DNA of 64,000 nucleotides. It comes from Hyphomicrobiales bacterium. Its GTDB lineage: Bacteria > Pseudomonadota > Alphaproteobacteria > Rhizobiales > Xanthobacteraceae. The first letter of the stretch is position 1; each line of letters opens with the position of its first letter. A program made the position numbers and the translations under genes. Positions 9,320 through 17,917 of this stretch are shown here, piece by piece. The notes beneath the pieces are model-generated. The model searched no databases. It saw only the letters and a program-made list of their open reading frames with translations, and was not told where the DNA came from. Location of the stretch: positions 26,486 through 90,485 of the forward strand of contig PNAI01000033.1 in the NCBI GenBank assembly GCA_003169835.1, in the 5' to 3' direction.

Positions 9320-9723
9320 TGCGACCGCACACGCGCCAGCGGCAGTACATGATCACGCGTCAGCGGCGCGAATTGCAGATCGGGAAGCGCGCGCGGGTCG
9401 ACCCAGACCACTTGATCGATCTCCGCCTGTGGCTTGATCACGCCCTCGACATCCACCGCATAGACTGCGGCGCGCACCTGGAAGCCCGGCTCGTTTGCCG
9501 CCACGCAATCGAAGACTCCGAGCGGCCGCGCACTGTCAGCCATGACGCGGCAGCCCAGTTCCTCCACGATCTCCCGCGACAGCGCGGCGACATCGCTCTC
9601 GCTAGCGTCGCGCTTGCCGCCCGGCTGCATGAAGGCCGCCGTCCCGCGCTTGCGGACCAGTAGCACACGGCCATCATTGTCGCGGATCAGCGCAGCCACC
9701 ACGCTGATGATCCTTTCACTCAT
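9316..9723 (-). CDS. Nudix hydrolase
   Basis: 135-aa Nudix-fold pyrophosphohydrolase; the substrate cannot be told. The Nudix box [20 protein letters not shown] plus ELG fits GX5EX7REUXEEXGU. The N-terminus reads [20 protein letters not shown]. It overlaps ruvB upstream and ybgC downstream by 4 nt each, so it sits inside a tightly coupled ruvB-nudix-ybgC unit. A house-cleaning role is a family-level inference. Confidence 0.9.
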   Translation of the reverse strand: MSERIISVVAALIRDNDGRVLLVRKRGTAAFMQPGGKRDASESDVAALSREIVEELGCRVMADSARPLGVFDCVAANEPGFQVRAAVYAVDVEGVIKPQAEIDQVVWVDPRALPDLQFAPLTRDHVLPLARVRSQ

Positions 9724-10766
9724 TCATCGTCTCCTGAAAACAATCCGAACTGGCTCGGATCGCGCGCAGGCTCGGCAAGGCCGAGGTGTTTGAAGGCATG
9801 CGATGTGATTAACCGCCCGCGCGGGGTGCGCTGCAGAAGACCGCGCTGGATCAAAAACGGCTCGATGATTTCCTCGATCGCGTCACGCGGTTCGGAGAGT
9901 GCGGCTGCCATGGTCTCGACGCCGACCGGGCCGCCACCATAGTTCACCGCGATGGTCGTGAGATAGCGCCGATCCATGGCATCGAGGCCGGCGGCATCGA
10001 CTTCAAGCTCGATGAGCGCCTTGTCGGCCAGCGCGCGGTCGATCTTGTCGCTACCTGCCACGTGGGCGAAGTCGCGCACGCGGCGCAACAGGCGGCCAGC
10101 GATGCGCGGGGTGCCGCGCGAGCGCCGCGCGATTTCGTTCGCACCGCTTTCGGTCATGCCGATGCCGAGCACGCGCGCGCCGCGGTTGACGATCTCTTCG
10201 AGCTCGGTCTCGGAATAGAAATTGAGCCGGATCGGAATGCCGAAGCGGTCGCGCAGCGGATTTGTCAGCAGCCCCGCGCGCGTGGTCGCACCGACGAGTG
10301 TGAACTTGGCAAGGTCAATCTTGACCGAGCGCGCCGCCGGGCCTGCACCGATGATCAGATCGAGTTGGAAATCCTCCATCGCGGGATAGAGGATTTCCTC
10401 GACCGCCGGATTGAGCCTATGGATTTCGTCGACGAAGAGCACGTCGCGCTCTTCGAGATTGGTGAGCAGCGCCGCGAGGTCGCCAGCTTTCGCGATGACC
10501 GGGCCGGAGGTGGAGCGGAAATTGACGCCCAGTTCGCGCGCGACGATCTGCGCGAGCGTGGTCTTGCCGAGCCCCGGGGGGCCGACGAAGAGCACATGAT
10601 CGAGCGCCTCGGCGCGCGAGCGGGCGGCCTTGATGAACACTTCGAGATTGGCGCGCGCCTGTTGCTGCCCGATGAACTCAGCCAACCGCTGCGGACGCAG
10701 TGACGTTTCCGCGATGTCTTCCTCGCGGCGTTCCGGCGTGACGAGGCGGCGCGGGGTAGTAGTCAC
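9720..10766 (-). CDS. ruvB: Holliday junction branch migration helicase RuvB
   Basis: AAA+ motor of the RuvABC resolvasome. [20 protein letters not shown] precedes the Walker A GPPGLGKT. Walker [20 protein letters not shown], sensor [19 protein letters not shown] and the C-terminal winged-helix block ([19 protein letters not shown]) are all present. Length is 348 aa. The start codon is GTG at 10766, with GGAG 8 nt upstream. The deaminase gene separates ruvB from ruvA, unlike the common ruvC-ruvA-ruvB order. Confidence 0.97.
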   Translation of the reverse strand: MTTTPRRLVTPERREEDIAETSLRPQRLAEFIGQQQARANLEVFIKAARSRAEALDHVLFVGPPGLGKTTLAQIVARELGVNFRSTSGPVIAKAGDLAALLTNLEERDVLFVDEIHRLNPAVEEILYPAMEDFQLDLIIGAGPAARSVKIDLAKFTLVGATTRAGLLTNPLRDRFGIPIRLNFYSETELEEIVNRGARVLGIGMTESGANEIARRSRGTPRIAGRLLRRVRDFAHVAGSDKIDRALADKALIELEVDAAGLDAMDRRYLTTIAVNYGGGPVGVETMAAALSEPRDAIEEIIEPFLIQRGLLQRTPRGRLITSHAFKHLGLAEPARDPSQFGLFSGDDE

Positions 10767-10795
10767 CGATCAAGCTCCACGGTTAAGCCCCACAA

Positions 10796-11218
10796 TTACG
10801 CTCCCCGGTCGCGATTGTACTTGTTCGGCAGCAGGTCGCCGATCAATGCAACCGTAGGGCCGTTTTCACCCGGCACGATGACGCGCGCGTTATGATCGTA
10901 GTCCCAGATCAATTCCCGACACGCGCCGCAGGGGGAGACCACCGCGATGGTCTGATTTTTTTCCGTTGGTGACGGATGACGCACGGCGACGATCGTATCG
11001 ATGCCGATTTCGCCTGCGTCGGTGATCGCCTGTCCCAGTGCCACGGCTTCCGCGCATACCGCCATGCGGCCGAGATAGGCGTCGAGATTGACCCCCGTAA
11101 AGATTTTTCCGGAACGCAGCCGCAGCGCGGCGCCGACCTCCTGCCAATCGTCGCGATAGCGGCGCCGAATGGCGTCGCTTGCGGTTTCGATCAGTTCACG
11201 GTCGGTAGCGCTCAGCAT
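10796..11218 (-). CDS. Cytidine/blasticidin-type deaminase family protein
   Basis: 140-aa cytidine-deaminase-fold enzyme. Zinc and catalytic residues are visible as VCAEAVAL (Cys55, Glu57) and PCGACREL (Cys97, Cys100), which is the tetrameric CDA/blasticidin-S-deaminase layout rather than the HAE type. The segment LRLRSGKIFTGVNLDAYLGR fits the substrate loop. The natural substrate is uncertain. It sits between ruvA (10 nt gap) and ruvB (29 nt gap) on the same strand, so it is probably transcribed with the ruv genes, an unusual insertion into that operon. Confidence 0.85.
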   Translation of the reverse strand: MLSATDRELIETASDAIRRRYRDDWQEVGAALRLRSGKIFTGVNLDAYLGRMAVCAEAVALGQAITDAGEIGIDTIVAVRHPSPTEKNQTIAVVSPCGACRELIWDYDHNARVIVPGENGPTVALIGDLLPNKYNRDRGA

Positions 11219-11228
11219 CGTTCGCCTT

Positions 11229-11846
11229 TTACTTTGAAATCTCTTTCAACCCCAGCCTGATGAGCTGTTTTGTTTCTGCGCCATCGCCTGCGCTGCGGGC
11301 CGCGGCTGCGATGGCGGCCGCCGCCTGCGGCTGACCATAGCCAAGATTGATGAGGGCTGAGACCGCGTCAAGCAACGGCTGCGGCGCGCGCTTCTCGTCC
11401 ACCGCGCCGGAAAGGCGGATCACTGCGGGATCGAGCGCGCTATAGACCGGCGCCTTGTCCTTGAGTTCGATGACCATGCGCTCGGCGACCTTGGGGCCTA
11501 CGCCTGGCGCGCGGCGGATCGCTGACTTGTCGCCCATGGCGATAGCGGTGGCGAGATCGGCGGGCTTGAACGCGCTCAACACCGAGAGTGCGACCTTGGC
11601 GCCGACGCCCTGCACTGTTTGCAATAAACGAAACCATTCGCGCTCTGCATCGGTGAGGAAACCGAACAATCTGATCTGGTCCTCGCGCACATGTGTCTCT
11701 ATCGCGAGCGTGACGGCTTGTCCCGCCGCGGGAAGCGCCTGGAGCGTGCGCGCCGAGCAATGCACTAGATAGCCGACGCCGCCGACATCGAGGATGATGT
11801 AGTCCTCGCCGTAGCTGTCGATAGTGCCTTTGAGCTTTCCGATCAT
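11229..11846 (-). CDS. ruvA: Holliday junction branch migration protein RuvA
   Basis: RuvA forms the tetrameric junction-binding scaffold for Ruv[21 protein letters not shown] is the OB-fold start. The HhH motifs are [18 protein letters not shown] and [20 protein letters not shown]. The C-terminal RuvB-contact domain includes [16 protein letters not shown]. Length is 205 aa. The ATG at 11846 overlaps the ruvC stop by 4 nt (ATGA). Confidence 0.97.
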   Translation of the reverse strand: MIGKLKGTIDSYGEDYIILDVGGVGYLVHCSARTLQALPAAGQAVTLAIETHVREDQIRLFGFLTDAEREWFRLLQTVQGVGAKVALSVLSAFKPADLATAIAMGDKSAIRRAPGVGPKVAERMVIELKDKAPVYSALDPAVIRLSGAVDEKRAPQPLLDAVSALINLGYGQPQAAAAIAAAARSAGDGAETKQLIRLGLKEISK

Positions 11847-12349
11847 TGCGCGGCCACCTTGAGCAGAATGCTTTGGCGATGATGCGCATGCGTCACCGCG
11901 ATGGCGAGTGCGTCGGCGGCGTCTTCAGTCTGCGGATCGGCCTTGGGCAGCAGAACGCCGATCATCATGCGGATTTGCGCTTTCTCCCCGTGACCGGCGC
12001 CGACGATGGTCTTCTTCACGAGATTGGGGGCGTATTCGGACACGGCAAGTCCCGCGCGCGCGGGAACGAGCAGCGCGATACCCCGCGCCTGGCCAAGCTT
12101 GAGGGTTGCGGAGGCATCCTTGTTGACGAAGGTCGCTTCCACCGCGGCTTCCTCGGGCTGGAACTCCTCGACCACGCGGACAAGCCCGTCGTGGATCGCG
12201 ACCAGGCGCGTTGCAACGTCGGCCTTGTCATTTGTAATGACCGAGCCGCACGCGACATGGATCAGCCGGTTGCCTACAACGTCGATCACGCCCCAGCCGG
12301 TGCGGCGGAGCCCCGGATCAATACCAAGGATGCGAATCGGGCGGCTCAT
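11843..12349 (-). CDS. ruvC: Crossover junction endodeoxyribonuclease RuvC
   Basis: Holliday junction resolvase, 168 aa. The RNase-H-like acidic residues lie in [38 protein letters not shown] and [15 protein letters not shown]. It is the first gene of the ruvC-ruvA-deaminase-ruvB-nudix-ybgC run. A GC-rich repeat element lies between it and the YebC gene upstream. Confidence 0.97.
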   Translation of the reverse strand: MSRPIRILGIDPGLRRTGWGVIDVVGNRLIHVACGSVITNDKADVATRLVAIHDGLVRVVEEFQPEEAAVEATFVNKDASATLKLGQARGIALLVPARAGLAVSEYAPNLVKKTIVGAGHGEKAQIRMMIGVLLPKADPQTEDAADALAIAVTHAHHRQSILLKVAAQ

Positions 12350-12417
12350 CTTGGTGCCATTGATAGCGCTACGGACGCGAGCAGCCTAGGACGAGGTCAA
12401 ATATCGAAATGCTGAAG

Positions 12418-12566
12418 TCTCCCCTCCCCCCGCTAAGCGGTGGGGAGGGGTTGGGGGTGAGGGGACAACTCGCACCCCAATGATTTCCCAGGTTTAGGCC
12501 CCCCACCCCGGCGCACTTCGTGCGCCGACCCTCCCCACCGCTCGCAAGCGCTCGCGGGAGGAGGGT
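12418..12566. repeat. GC-rich palindromic intergenic element (CCCTCCCC type)
   Basis: Non-coding DNA between the yebC stop and ruvC. Inverted C-rich and G-rich runs (CTCCCCTCCCC, then GGTGGGGAGGGG) and two small hairpins (GGCGCACTTCGTGCGCC; CGCTCGCAAGCGCTCG) are visible. It resembles the C/G-rich dispersed palindromes common between genes in Hyphomicrobiales. A related element is at 26475-26625. Confidence 0.6.
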
Positions 12567-12581
12567 AAGCCGTAGCGTGCG

Positions 12582-13328
12582 TCAGGCGCTCATCTTGGCG
12601 ACGAGCGCGTCGGAGACCTCGAAATTCGCAAAGACGTTCTGCACGTCGTCGTTCTCGTTGAGGCTTTCGATCAGGTTCAATACCTTCTCGCCCTGCTCGT
12701 CGTTGATCGGGACAGTGTTCTGCGGCTTCCAGACCAGCGCGGATTTGCGCGGCTCGCCGAATTTCAACTCAAGCGCCTTCGACACTTCGTGGAAGGCTTC
12801 CTGAGCCGCATAAATTTCATGACCATTGGTGCTTGAGATCACGTCGTCGGCGCCGGCCTCGATCGCGGCGTCGAGTATGGCGTCGGCGCTCGCCACCTTG
12901 GCGTCGTATTCGATCACGCCGACACGGTCGAACATGAACGACACCGCACCGTTTTCGGCCATGTTGCCGCCGCTCTTGGTGAAGGTGGCGCGCACTTCGC
13001 CCGCGGTGCGGTTGCGATTGTCGGTGAGCACCTCGACGATGACGGCGACGCCACCGGGTCCGTAGCCCTCATAGCGGGTCTCTTCATAGTTGTCGGTGTC
13101 GCCGCCGGTCGCTTTCTTTATGGCGCGGTCGATGTTGTCCTTGGGCATGTTTTCCGCGCGCGCGGCGATGATGGCCGCGCGCAGGCGTGGGTTCATCGCG
13201 GGATCGGGCATGCCGAGCTTGGCCGAAACGGTGATTTCACGCGCAAGCTTGCCGAACAGCTTGGACTTCATTTTGTCCTGCCGCCCCTTGCGGTACATGA
13301 TGTTCTTGAACTGGGAATGACCTGCCAT
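12582..13328 (-). CDS. YebC/PmpR family DNA-binding regulatory protein
   Basis: 248-aa YebC/TACO1 family protein. [20 protein letters not shown] is the family N-terminus and fixes the start at 13328. Also present are [38 protein letters not shown] and [19 protein letters not shown]. Family members act as transcriptional regulators or as translation factors easing ribosome stalling on proline-rich stretches; the sequence does not decide which. It lies upstream of ruvC, a frequent alphaproteobacterial neighbour. Confidence 0.94.
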   Translation of the reverse strand: MAGHSQFKNIMYRKGRQDKMKSKLFGKLAREITVSAKLGMPDPAMNPRLRAAIIAARAENMPKDNIDRAIKKATGGDTDNYEETRYEGYGPGGVAVIVEVLTDNRNRTAGEVRATFTKSGGNMAENGAVSFMFDRVGVIEYDAKVASADAILDAAIEAGADDVISSTNGHEIYAAQEAFHEVSKALELKFGEPRKSALVWKPQNTVPINDEQGEKVLNLIESLNENDDVQNVFANFEVSDALVAKMSA

Positions 13329-13410
13329 GACTAATTCCGACGCTTGATGCCAAGGCCCGCACGCAGCGTGAGTGCAACCGACGAGCTGGCGGTTATTCAG
13401 TAATGGGCCG

Positions 13411-13520
13411 CATGGTCCGGCGAAGTGGGAACCGGTTCGCCGATAAGACCATGCGCTAAGTAAAAAATAGTTGCGCGCGATCGGACGCAAAACCGGTACC
13501 CACTTTTGCTGATCGCGCGC
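13411..13520. repeat. RIME-like repeat: two palindromes in inverted orientation
   Basis: Upstream of yebC. One palindrome spans 13411-13454 (CATGGTC to GACCATG ends); a second spans 13473-13520 (GCGCGCGATC to GATCGCGCGC ends). The cores read AAGTGGGAACCGGTT in the first and AACCGGTACCCACTT in the second, so they are the same core inverted. This matches the CCGGTT/CCCACTT dispersed repeats known from rhizobia. Confidence 0.65.
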
Positions 13521-13547
13521 GTGTTATAATTCTGCGATTGTGGGCGG

Positions 13548-14609
13548 TCAACGAACTCCGCCGACGTTCTTGATCGGACCTATCGCCGTTTCGAACTTCT
13601 TGCGCAGGCCGGTCAGAGCCGCTTCGTTGGTTACGAAATCCCTATAGCCGTTGGCCACTTTATAGGAGAACAGCGGCTTCAATTCGGGCAGGGGCGGCGG
13701 CACGTCGGTACGCGAGGAGAACGTTCTGATGCGGCTTTGCTGTTCGCGCTGGAGAATCCAGCTCATATAAAGTTTTGCCACGTTCACGTGCGGGGCATTC
13801 TTGAAAATACCCGCGGTCGAGTAATAGACCGGGATCGGATCATCTTTCGAAAAGGCGTATTCGATCGGCTGCCCCGCCTTTTTCAGATTGAGGATGGTGG
13901 AGGTGGTGGCGTCGATGGTGACGAGGTCCTTGCCTACGGCAACCGAGCGCGAGACGCCCAAGTGGCCCTGCACCCAATTGGGCTGGTTGGCGATGTATTT
14001 GTCGATGTAGCTCGGGCCGTATTTTTGCGAAAGCGTGTGAAAAATATAAAGCGTTGCGTCATCGTCGTGCGGATAGCAGGCGATCATCTTGCCGCGGAAT
14101 TCGGGTTTTAGAAAATCCAGTGCCGATTTCGGAACGTCGGCAGGTTTCACCAGCTGCGTATTGTAAGCGTAGGACAGCGTGCCGACGTACCACACGATGT
14201 AGCCGCCGTCCTTGTCACGGAACGACGGGTGAATGGCGTTGAAGCTCTCGGGCTTGAAGTGGAGCATCCTGCCCTGCTTGTTCCAGCGCACGAAATCCTG
14301 CGCGGTCTGCAAGAACACCATGTCGACTTCGAGCTTGTTATCCTTGAACTGCTGTTCGATCTTCTGGTTGAGAACGTTGCTGAAGCCGCCGGCAATAGTC
14401 ACGGTCAGGCCGGGAAATTTCTGCTCGAATTCGCGCGCCAGCGGCTCGTAATTGCTCACCGGCCCACCAGCATAGTGCACCAGCGTCTTTTCGAGCTTCG
14501 CCTTGGTGTAGATTTCTTCCATGGTTTCGGCGTTGGCGGCAACATGCAACAGAAAAAGCGTTGCAACGGCCGCCAAGCCAAGTGGCAGTTTTGAATGATG
14601 TGCAAACAT
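13548..14609 (-). CDS. Extracellular solute-binding protein, family 1 type (iron/spermidine-like)
   Basis: Periplasmic binding protein of 353 aa. It has a Sec signal peptide (LGLAAVATLFLLHVAANAET), then YTKAKLEKTLVHYAGGPVSN and PLAREFEQKFPGLTVTIAGG, which resembles Fe(III)-type and other family-1 binding proteins. GAGG lies 7 nt before the ATG at 14609. No permease or ATPase gene is adjacent, so its transporter and ligand are unknown. The region just upstream, between ymdB and this gene, holds three perfect 21-bp repeats. Confidence 0.82.
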   Translation of the reverse strand: MFAHHSKLPLGLAAVATLFLLHVAANAETMEEIYTKAKLEKTLVHYAGGPVSNYEPLAREFEQKFPGLTVTIAGGFSNVLNQKIEQQFKDNKLEVDMVFLQTAQDFVRWNKQGRMLHFKPESFNAIHPSFRDKDGGYIVWYVGTLSYAYNTQLVKPADVPKSALDFLKPEFRGKMIACYPHDDDATLYIFHTLSQKYGPSYIDKYIANQPNWVQGHLGVSRSVAVGKDLVTIDATTSTILNLKKAGQPIEYAFSKDDPIPVYYSTAGIFKNAPHVNVAKLYMSWILQREQQSRIRTFSSRTDVPPPLPELKPLFSYKVANGYRDFVTNEAALTGLRKKFETAIGPIKNVGGVR

Positions 14610-14634
14610 CGTCTTCCTCTTAGGCTCATACGAT

Positions 14635-14697
14635 CAGTTTGGCGTTTGATGAAGCCAGTTTGGCGTTTGATGAAGCCAGTTTGGCGTTTGATGAAGC
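14635..14697. repeat. Three perfect 21-bp tandem repeats between ymdB and a binding-protein gene
   Basis: The copies at 14635-14655, 14656-14676 and 14677-14697 are identical, each starting CAGTTTGGCG and ending TGATGAAGC on the plus strand. They begin 4 nt after the ymdB stop and end 25 nt before the next start. Confidence 0.97.
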
Positions 14698-14701
14698 GCA
14701 G

Positions 14702-15523
14702 TCAATTCCAAAACACAGGCTGGGCCTCTTCCAGTTTTCCGCCCAGCCGCACCGGGCCGATGCGGCGTGCAAGGCCTGTCGCATCGTCGGTTTCCACCGC
14801 GACCGCGCAGAGCGTCGCCGGCCCCGTCGCCGGCTCAAACTTGCCTTGCGGAATTTTGCGGAGAAAGCGGCCGAGCGGCTCGTCCTTGACCATCCCGATC
14901 ACCGAATTGAAGTCGCCGGTCATGCCGACGTCGGACATGAACGCGGTGCCGTGAGGCAGGATACGGTGGTCGGCCGTCGGCGCATGGGTGTGGGTGCCGA
15001 CCACAAGACTCGCGCGGCCATCGACGAAAAATCCCATGGCCTGCTTTTCGCTCGTAGCCTCGGCGTGAATGTCGATGACGATGGCGTCGACGGCGGAGCG
15101 CAGCGCGCAAGCGTCAATCTCGCGCTCAATCGCCGCGAAGGGATCATCGAGCGCGTCCATGAAGATGCGGCCCATGGCATTGATGACAAGCACACGCGCG
15201 CCGTTCTTGGCCTCGATCAGAGCCGCGCCGCCCCCGGGCGTACCGGCAGGATAATTGAGCGGGCGAATAAGTTTCGGCGCGCGCTCGATGAAGACAAGAG
15301 CCTCGCGCTGATCCCAGGCGTGATTTCCGAGCGTGATCGCGTCGGCGCCGGCGTCGAGGAATTCCTGATAAATCGCCTCGGTGATGCCGAAGCCGCCGGC
15401 CGCGTTTTCGCCGTTGATGACCACAAGATCGAGCTTCCAGGCGGTGACGAGGCCCGGCAACCGCTCCTGCACGATCGCGCGCCCGGAGCGGCCCACCACG
15501 TCACCGATGAAAAGGATGCGCAT
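14702..15523 (-). CDS. ymdB: YmdB family metallophosphoesterase
   Basis: 273-aa metallophosphoesterase (TIGR00282-type) related to Bacillus YmdB 2',3'-cyclic-nucleotide phosphodiesterase. Metal-binding blocks are MRILFIGDVVGRSGR, LVVINGENAAGGFG, ITLGNHAWDQREAL, IVIDIHAEATSEKQAMGFF and VVGTHTHAPTADHRIL. It starts 1 nt after the 5-FCL stop, so it is co-transcribed with it. The 6S RNA-fcl-ymdB order is typical of related genomes. Confidence 0.92.
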   Translation of the reverse strand: MRILFIGDVVGRSGRAIVQERLPGLVTAWKLDLVVINGENAAGGFGITEAIYQEFLDAGADAITLGNHAWDQREALVFIERAPKLIRPLNYPAGTPGGGAALIEAKNGARVLVINAMGRIFMDALDDPFAAIEREIDACALRSAVDAIVIDIHAEATSEKQAMGFFVDGRASLVVGTHTHAPTADHRILPHGTAFMSDVGMTGDFNSVIGMVKDEPLGRFLRKIPQGKFEPATGPATLCAVAVETDDATGLARRIGPVRLGGKLEEAQPVFWN

Positions 15524-15524
15524 A

Positions 15525-16112
15525 TTATGCCCTGCGAAAGTCGATCACTTCGCGCTCGGTTAGCACGAGATCGAGCCGCGCGTCGTGGGGGGTGGTCGGG
15601 ACTTCGGGAACTTCCTGCACGGAGAAGGCAATGCCGATGGCGACGATCGGCTTGAGCGCGCGCAGTTTGGCGATCGTCATGTCGTAGTAGCCCGCGCCAT
15701 AGCCGATGCGATGGCCGCGGCGGTCAAAGACAGTGAGCGGCACCAGCAGGATGTCGGGTACGACTTCCGGCGCGTCTGCGGTCGGCTGACGGATGCCCCA
15801 GACGCCGCGCGCAAGCGGATCGCCGAAATTCCATGCCCGCATAATCAGCGGTTTGCCGCGGCCGGCGACCACCGGCAATGCGAGCTTGGCGCCCGCGCCT
15901 GCGAGCTTTCGCATGAGCGGGAGCGGATTGATTTCAGTCCGCATCGGCGAGAAGCCGGAGACGACGCCGGGTTTGATCGCGACCGGAAACGGGTGCGCGG
16001 CAATCGCCTCGGCTGCGGCCGCGCGCACGTCGGCTGAAAGCGCGTCGCGCCGCGCAAGTGCGTCGCGGCGCAGGTCGGATTTGACGTCGTCGATCGGAGT
16101 GGATTGCACCAT
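15525..16112 (-). CDS. 5-formyltetrahydrofolate cyclo-ligase
   Basis: ATP-dependent conversion of 5-formyl-THF to 5,10-methenyl-THF. The 195-aa product has LRRDALARRDALSADVRAAA, the substrate region VVSGFSPMRTEINPLPLMRK, and the ATP/Mg signature DRRGHRIGYGAGYYDMTIAK. The ATG at 16112 has no clear Shine-Dalgarno; instead three imperfect roughly 20-nt repeats (16113-16172) fill the gap to the RNA gene upstream. The link between 6S RNA and this gene is known from E. coli (ssrS-ygfA) and rhizobia. Confidence 0.93.
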   Translation of the reverse strand: MVQSTPIDDVKSDLRRDALARRDALSADVRAAAAEAIAAHPFPVAIKPGVVSGFSPMRTEINPLPLMRKLAGAGAKLALPVVAGRGKPLIMRAWNFGDPLARGVWGIRQPTADAPEVVPDILLVPLTVFDRRGHRIGYGAGYYDMTIAKLRALKPIVAIGIAFSVQEVPEVPTTPHDARLDLVLTEREVIDFRRA

Positions 16113-16172
16113 CGCGCCAAAATTAAGAGTCGCACGCCAAGACTAGAAGTGCGCACGCCAAAATAAAAAGTG
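16113..16172. repeat. Three imperfect 18-21-bp repeats before the 5-FCL start
   Basis: On the plus strand the copies are 16113-16130, 16131-16151 and 16152-16172. Copies two and three both begin CGCACGCCAA and end AAGTG and match at 17 of 21 positions. The first is a shorter variant beginning CGCGCCAAAA. Confidence 0.85.
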
Positions 16173-16332
16173 CGGAGCCGCGAAGGCCGTCGGAGTACTC
16201 GATCCCGGGTTCCCTACGAAAGTAGGTGGGCACCGTGTGACCGAACCCACGAGCTCGGCCAGGGACAGCTCCCTTAAGGATCGATAAGGCCCCGGGGATT
16301 TTTGACTCCTAACGGGCCCTGCAGCCCCGCAC
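16166..16332 (-). ncRNA. ssrS: Probable 6S RNA (ssrS)
   Basis: 6S RNA mimics an open promoter and sequesters housekeeping RNA polymerase. On the minus strand, about 165 nt just upstream of 5-FCL can fold into a long rod. The 5' arm GCGGGGC pairs with 3' GCTCCGC, a GGCC/GGCC step continues the closing stem, and an apical hairpin GTGGG...CCCAC closes the far end. The middle (near TTAAGGGAGCTGTCCC) is less paired, as expected for the bubble. A T-rich run follows the 3' arm. Synteny with 5-FCL supports the call. I have not run a covariance model; boundaries are approximate. Confidence 0.68.
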
Positions 16333-16418
16333 CACTAATGTAATGGGCTCGAGCCTCGCGCGCTATAGCAGACCTTCGACGGAGGCACTGCTGATGAATC
16401 TACGCCCTAGTTCTGATG

Positions 16419-17183
16419 CTATTTCGCCGCCGGCTCCCAGCCGTTGGCTTGCCAGCGCTCGCGCATGGCCGGTCCGGTCAATGCCGCGATCAAGGCGCGC
16501 GCGCTCGCGGGATCGGTGCTGCTCGCCGGGATCGCCGCGGAATAGACCGTCCACAATTGCAATGGCTCGGGCAGCGGTGCGGCGAGCTTTGCTCCTTTGC
16601 CGTGGATTTCGCTGATCAGAACGATCGCGATCTCGGCGTTGCCCTGCGCGACCTTGTCCACCGCGTCATCGCCGCCGGTCGCATGCACGCCTTTCTTGGT
16701 CACAAGATCGGCGATGCCGAACTGCTCCGCGATCTTCATGAGGTGGAGGTAGGACGTGCCGCCGCGCGCCGGGTCGGTGTAGGCGATCGATTGCGCCTTG
16801 ATCAGCGTTTGCTTGAGGGCTTCGGGTGTCGAGACATTGGGCGCCGGCGCGCCCTCGCGGATCACCACGCCCAATCCGATGCGCCCGAAATCAACCCGGC
16901 TTCCGGCCACGAGCTTGCCGGTTTTTTCCAGCTCCGCCATCAGCGGCGCCGAAACGATGATGAGGTCGGCAGGCTCCCCCGACGCCATGATGGTGCGCAA
17001 CTGCCCGGTCGATCCAACGGTGAAGGCAAATTTTTGACCGCTCTTGCGTGCGTAGTCCTCGATCATTCCGCCGATGATGCCGCGCACGGCGCCGGCGGAA
17101 ATCACCTTAAAATCGCCGGCGTTCGCCGACGCTACGATAAGCGCAGCAGCAATCCCGATCAGCGTAGGTTTGAAATGAAACAT
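16419..17183 (-). CDS. ModA-like periplasmic substrate-binding protein
   Basis: 254-aa binding protein of the molybdate/anion family. It has a signal peptide (LIGIAAALIVASANAGDF). Typical ModA-like blocks follow: ISAGAVRGIIGGMIEDYARK, SGEPADLIIVSAPLMAELEK, GRIGLGVVIREGAP and AQSIAYTDPARGGTS. Residues for true molybdate binding cannot be confirmed by eye. No modB or modC is adjacent. It starts 10 nt after the yqgE stop on the same strand. It lies immediately before the 6S RNA locus. Confidence 0.82.
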   Translation of the reverse strand: MFHFKPTLIGIAAALIVASANAGDFKVISAGAVRGIIGGMIEDYARKSGQKFAFTVGSTGQLRTIMASGEPADLIIVSAPLMAELEKTGKLVAGSRVDFGRIGLGVVIREGAPAPNVSTPEALKQTLIKAQSIAYTDPARGGTSYLHLMKIAEQFGIADLVTKKGVHATGGDDAVDKVAQGNAEIAIVLISEIHGKGAKLAAPLPEPLQLWTVYSAAIPASSTDPASARALIAALTGPAMRERWQANGWEPAAK

Positions 17184-17193
17184 TGCGGGCTCG

Positions 17194-17811
17194 TCACGCG
17201 TGGCCGACTTCGCTCGACAGTCTTCCAGGCTGGATGCCGATTTTCCCCAGCGCGCGGTTGTACTTTATATTGGTGTCGAGGCCGAAGATCAGGTCAGTAT
17301 CCGGTGCGCAGTGCAGCCAGCCATTGCTGTGGATTTCGGTCTCCAACTGGCCCGGCGCCCAGCCGGCATAGCCAAGCGCGAGGATGGCGTTGGCCGGGCC
17401 GGTGCCGCGCGCGATCGCCTTGAGGATGTCGAGAGTGGCGGTGAGGCATATCCCATCGTCGATGGGGAGCGTCGAGTTCTCGATGAAGAAATCCGGCGTA
17501 TGCAGCACGAACCCCCGCCCGGTCTCCACAGGTCCGCCTTTGAGGACCACCACCTCCCCCGCGCGCGGAGGTAGCTGGATGAGCTCGACTGCCGGGATGA
17601 CGTCGAGCTGCACCAGCAGGTCCGGAAAGTTGATGTTGGGCGCCGGCTGGTTGACGATGATGCCCATGGCCCCTTCCTCGGAGTGGGCACATACATAGAT
17701 CAGGCTACGGGCGAAGCGCTCATCCTGCATGGTTGGCGTCGCGATCAGCATCTGGCCGTCGAGATAGCCCCGCTTAGAGCCTTTTTCTAAGGATTTGCGC
17801 GTAAGCTTCAT
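17194..17811 (-). CDS. YqgE/AlgH family protein (UPF0301)
   Basis: 205-aa member of the YqgE/AlgH family. It shows [60 protein letters not shown] and the late [18 protein letters not shown] block. The biochemical role is unknown. It is divergent from the DsbD-like gene, sharing a 106-bp promoter region, and is followed by the ModA-like gene. Confidence 0.93.
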   Translation of the reverse strand: MKLTRKSLEKGSKRGYLDGQMLIATPTMQDERFARSLIYVCAHSEEGAMGIIVNQPAPNINFPDLLVQLDVIPAVELIQLPPRAGEVVVLKGGPVETGRGFVLHTPDFFIENSTLPIDDGICLTATLDILKAIARGTGPANAILALGYAGWAPGQLETEIHSNGWLHCAPDTDLIFGLDTNIKYNRALGKIGIQPGRLSSEVGHA

Positions 17812-17917
17812 AACCGAAGGTTACCCCGATCCCGTTACCTTGGGAAACCCAAAGTTCACAGGCTGTAATCAACCGTTCACGACCATTTCAATAGGATATG
17901 ATAAAGGCCTCGTTTAG

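Noticed and set aside
14635..14697. CRISPR-like array
   Set aside because: The three repeats are directly adjacent with no spacers, and no cas genes are in the window.
15525..16112. Leaderless or novel start for 5-FCL
   Set aside because: No SD is seen, but the family N-terminus and length fit the ATG at 16112, so no special mechanism is claimed.
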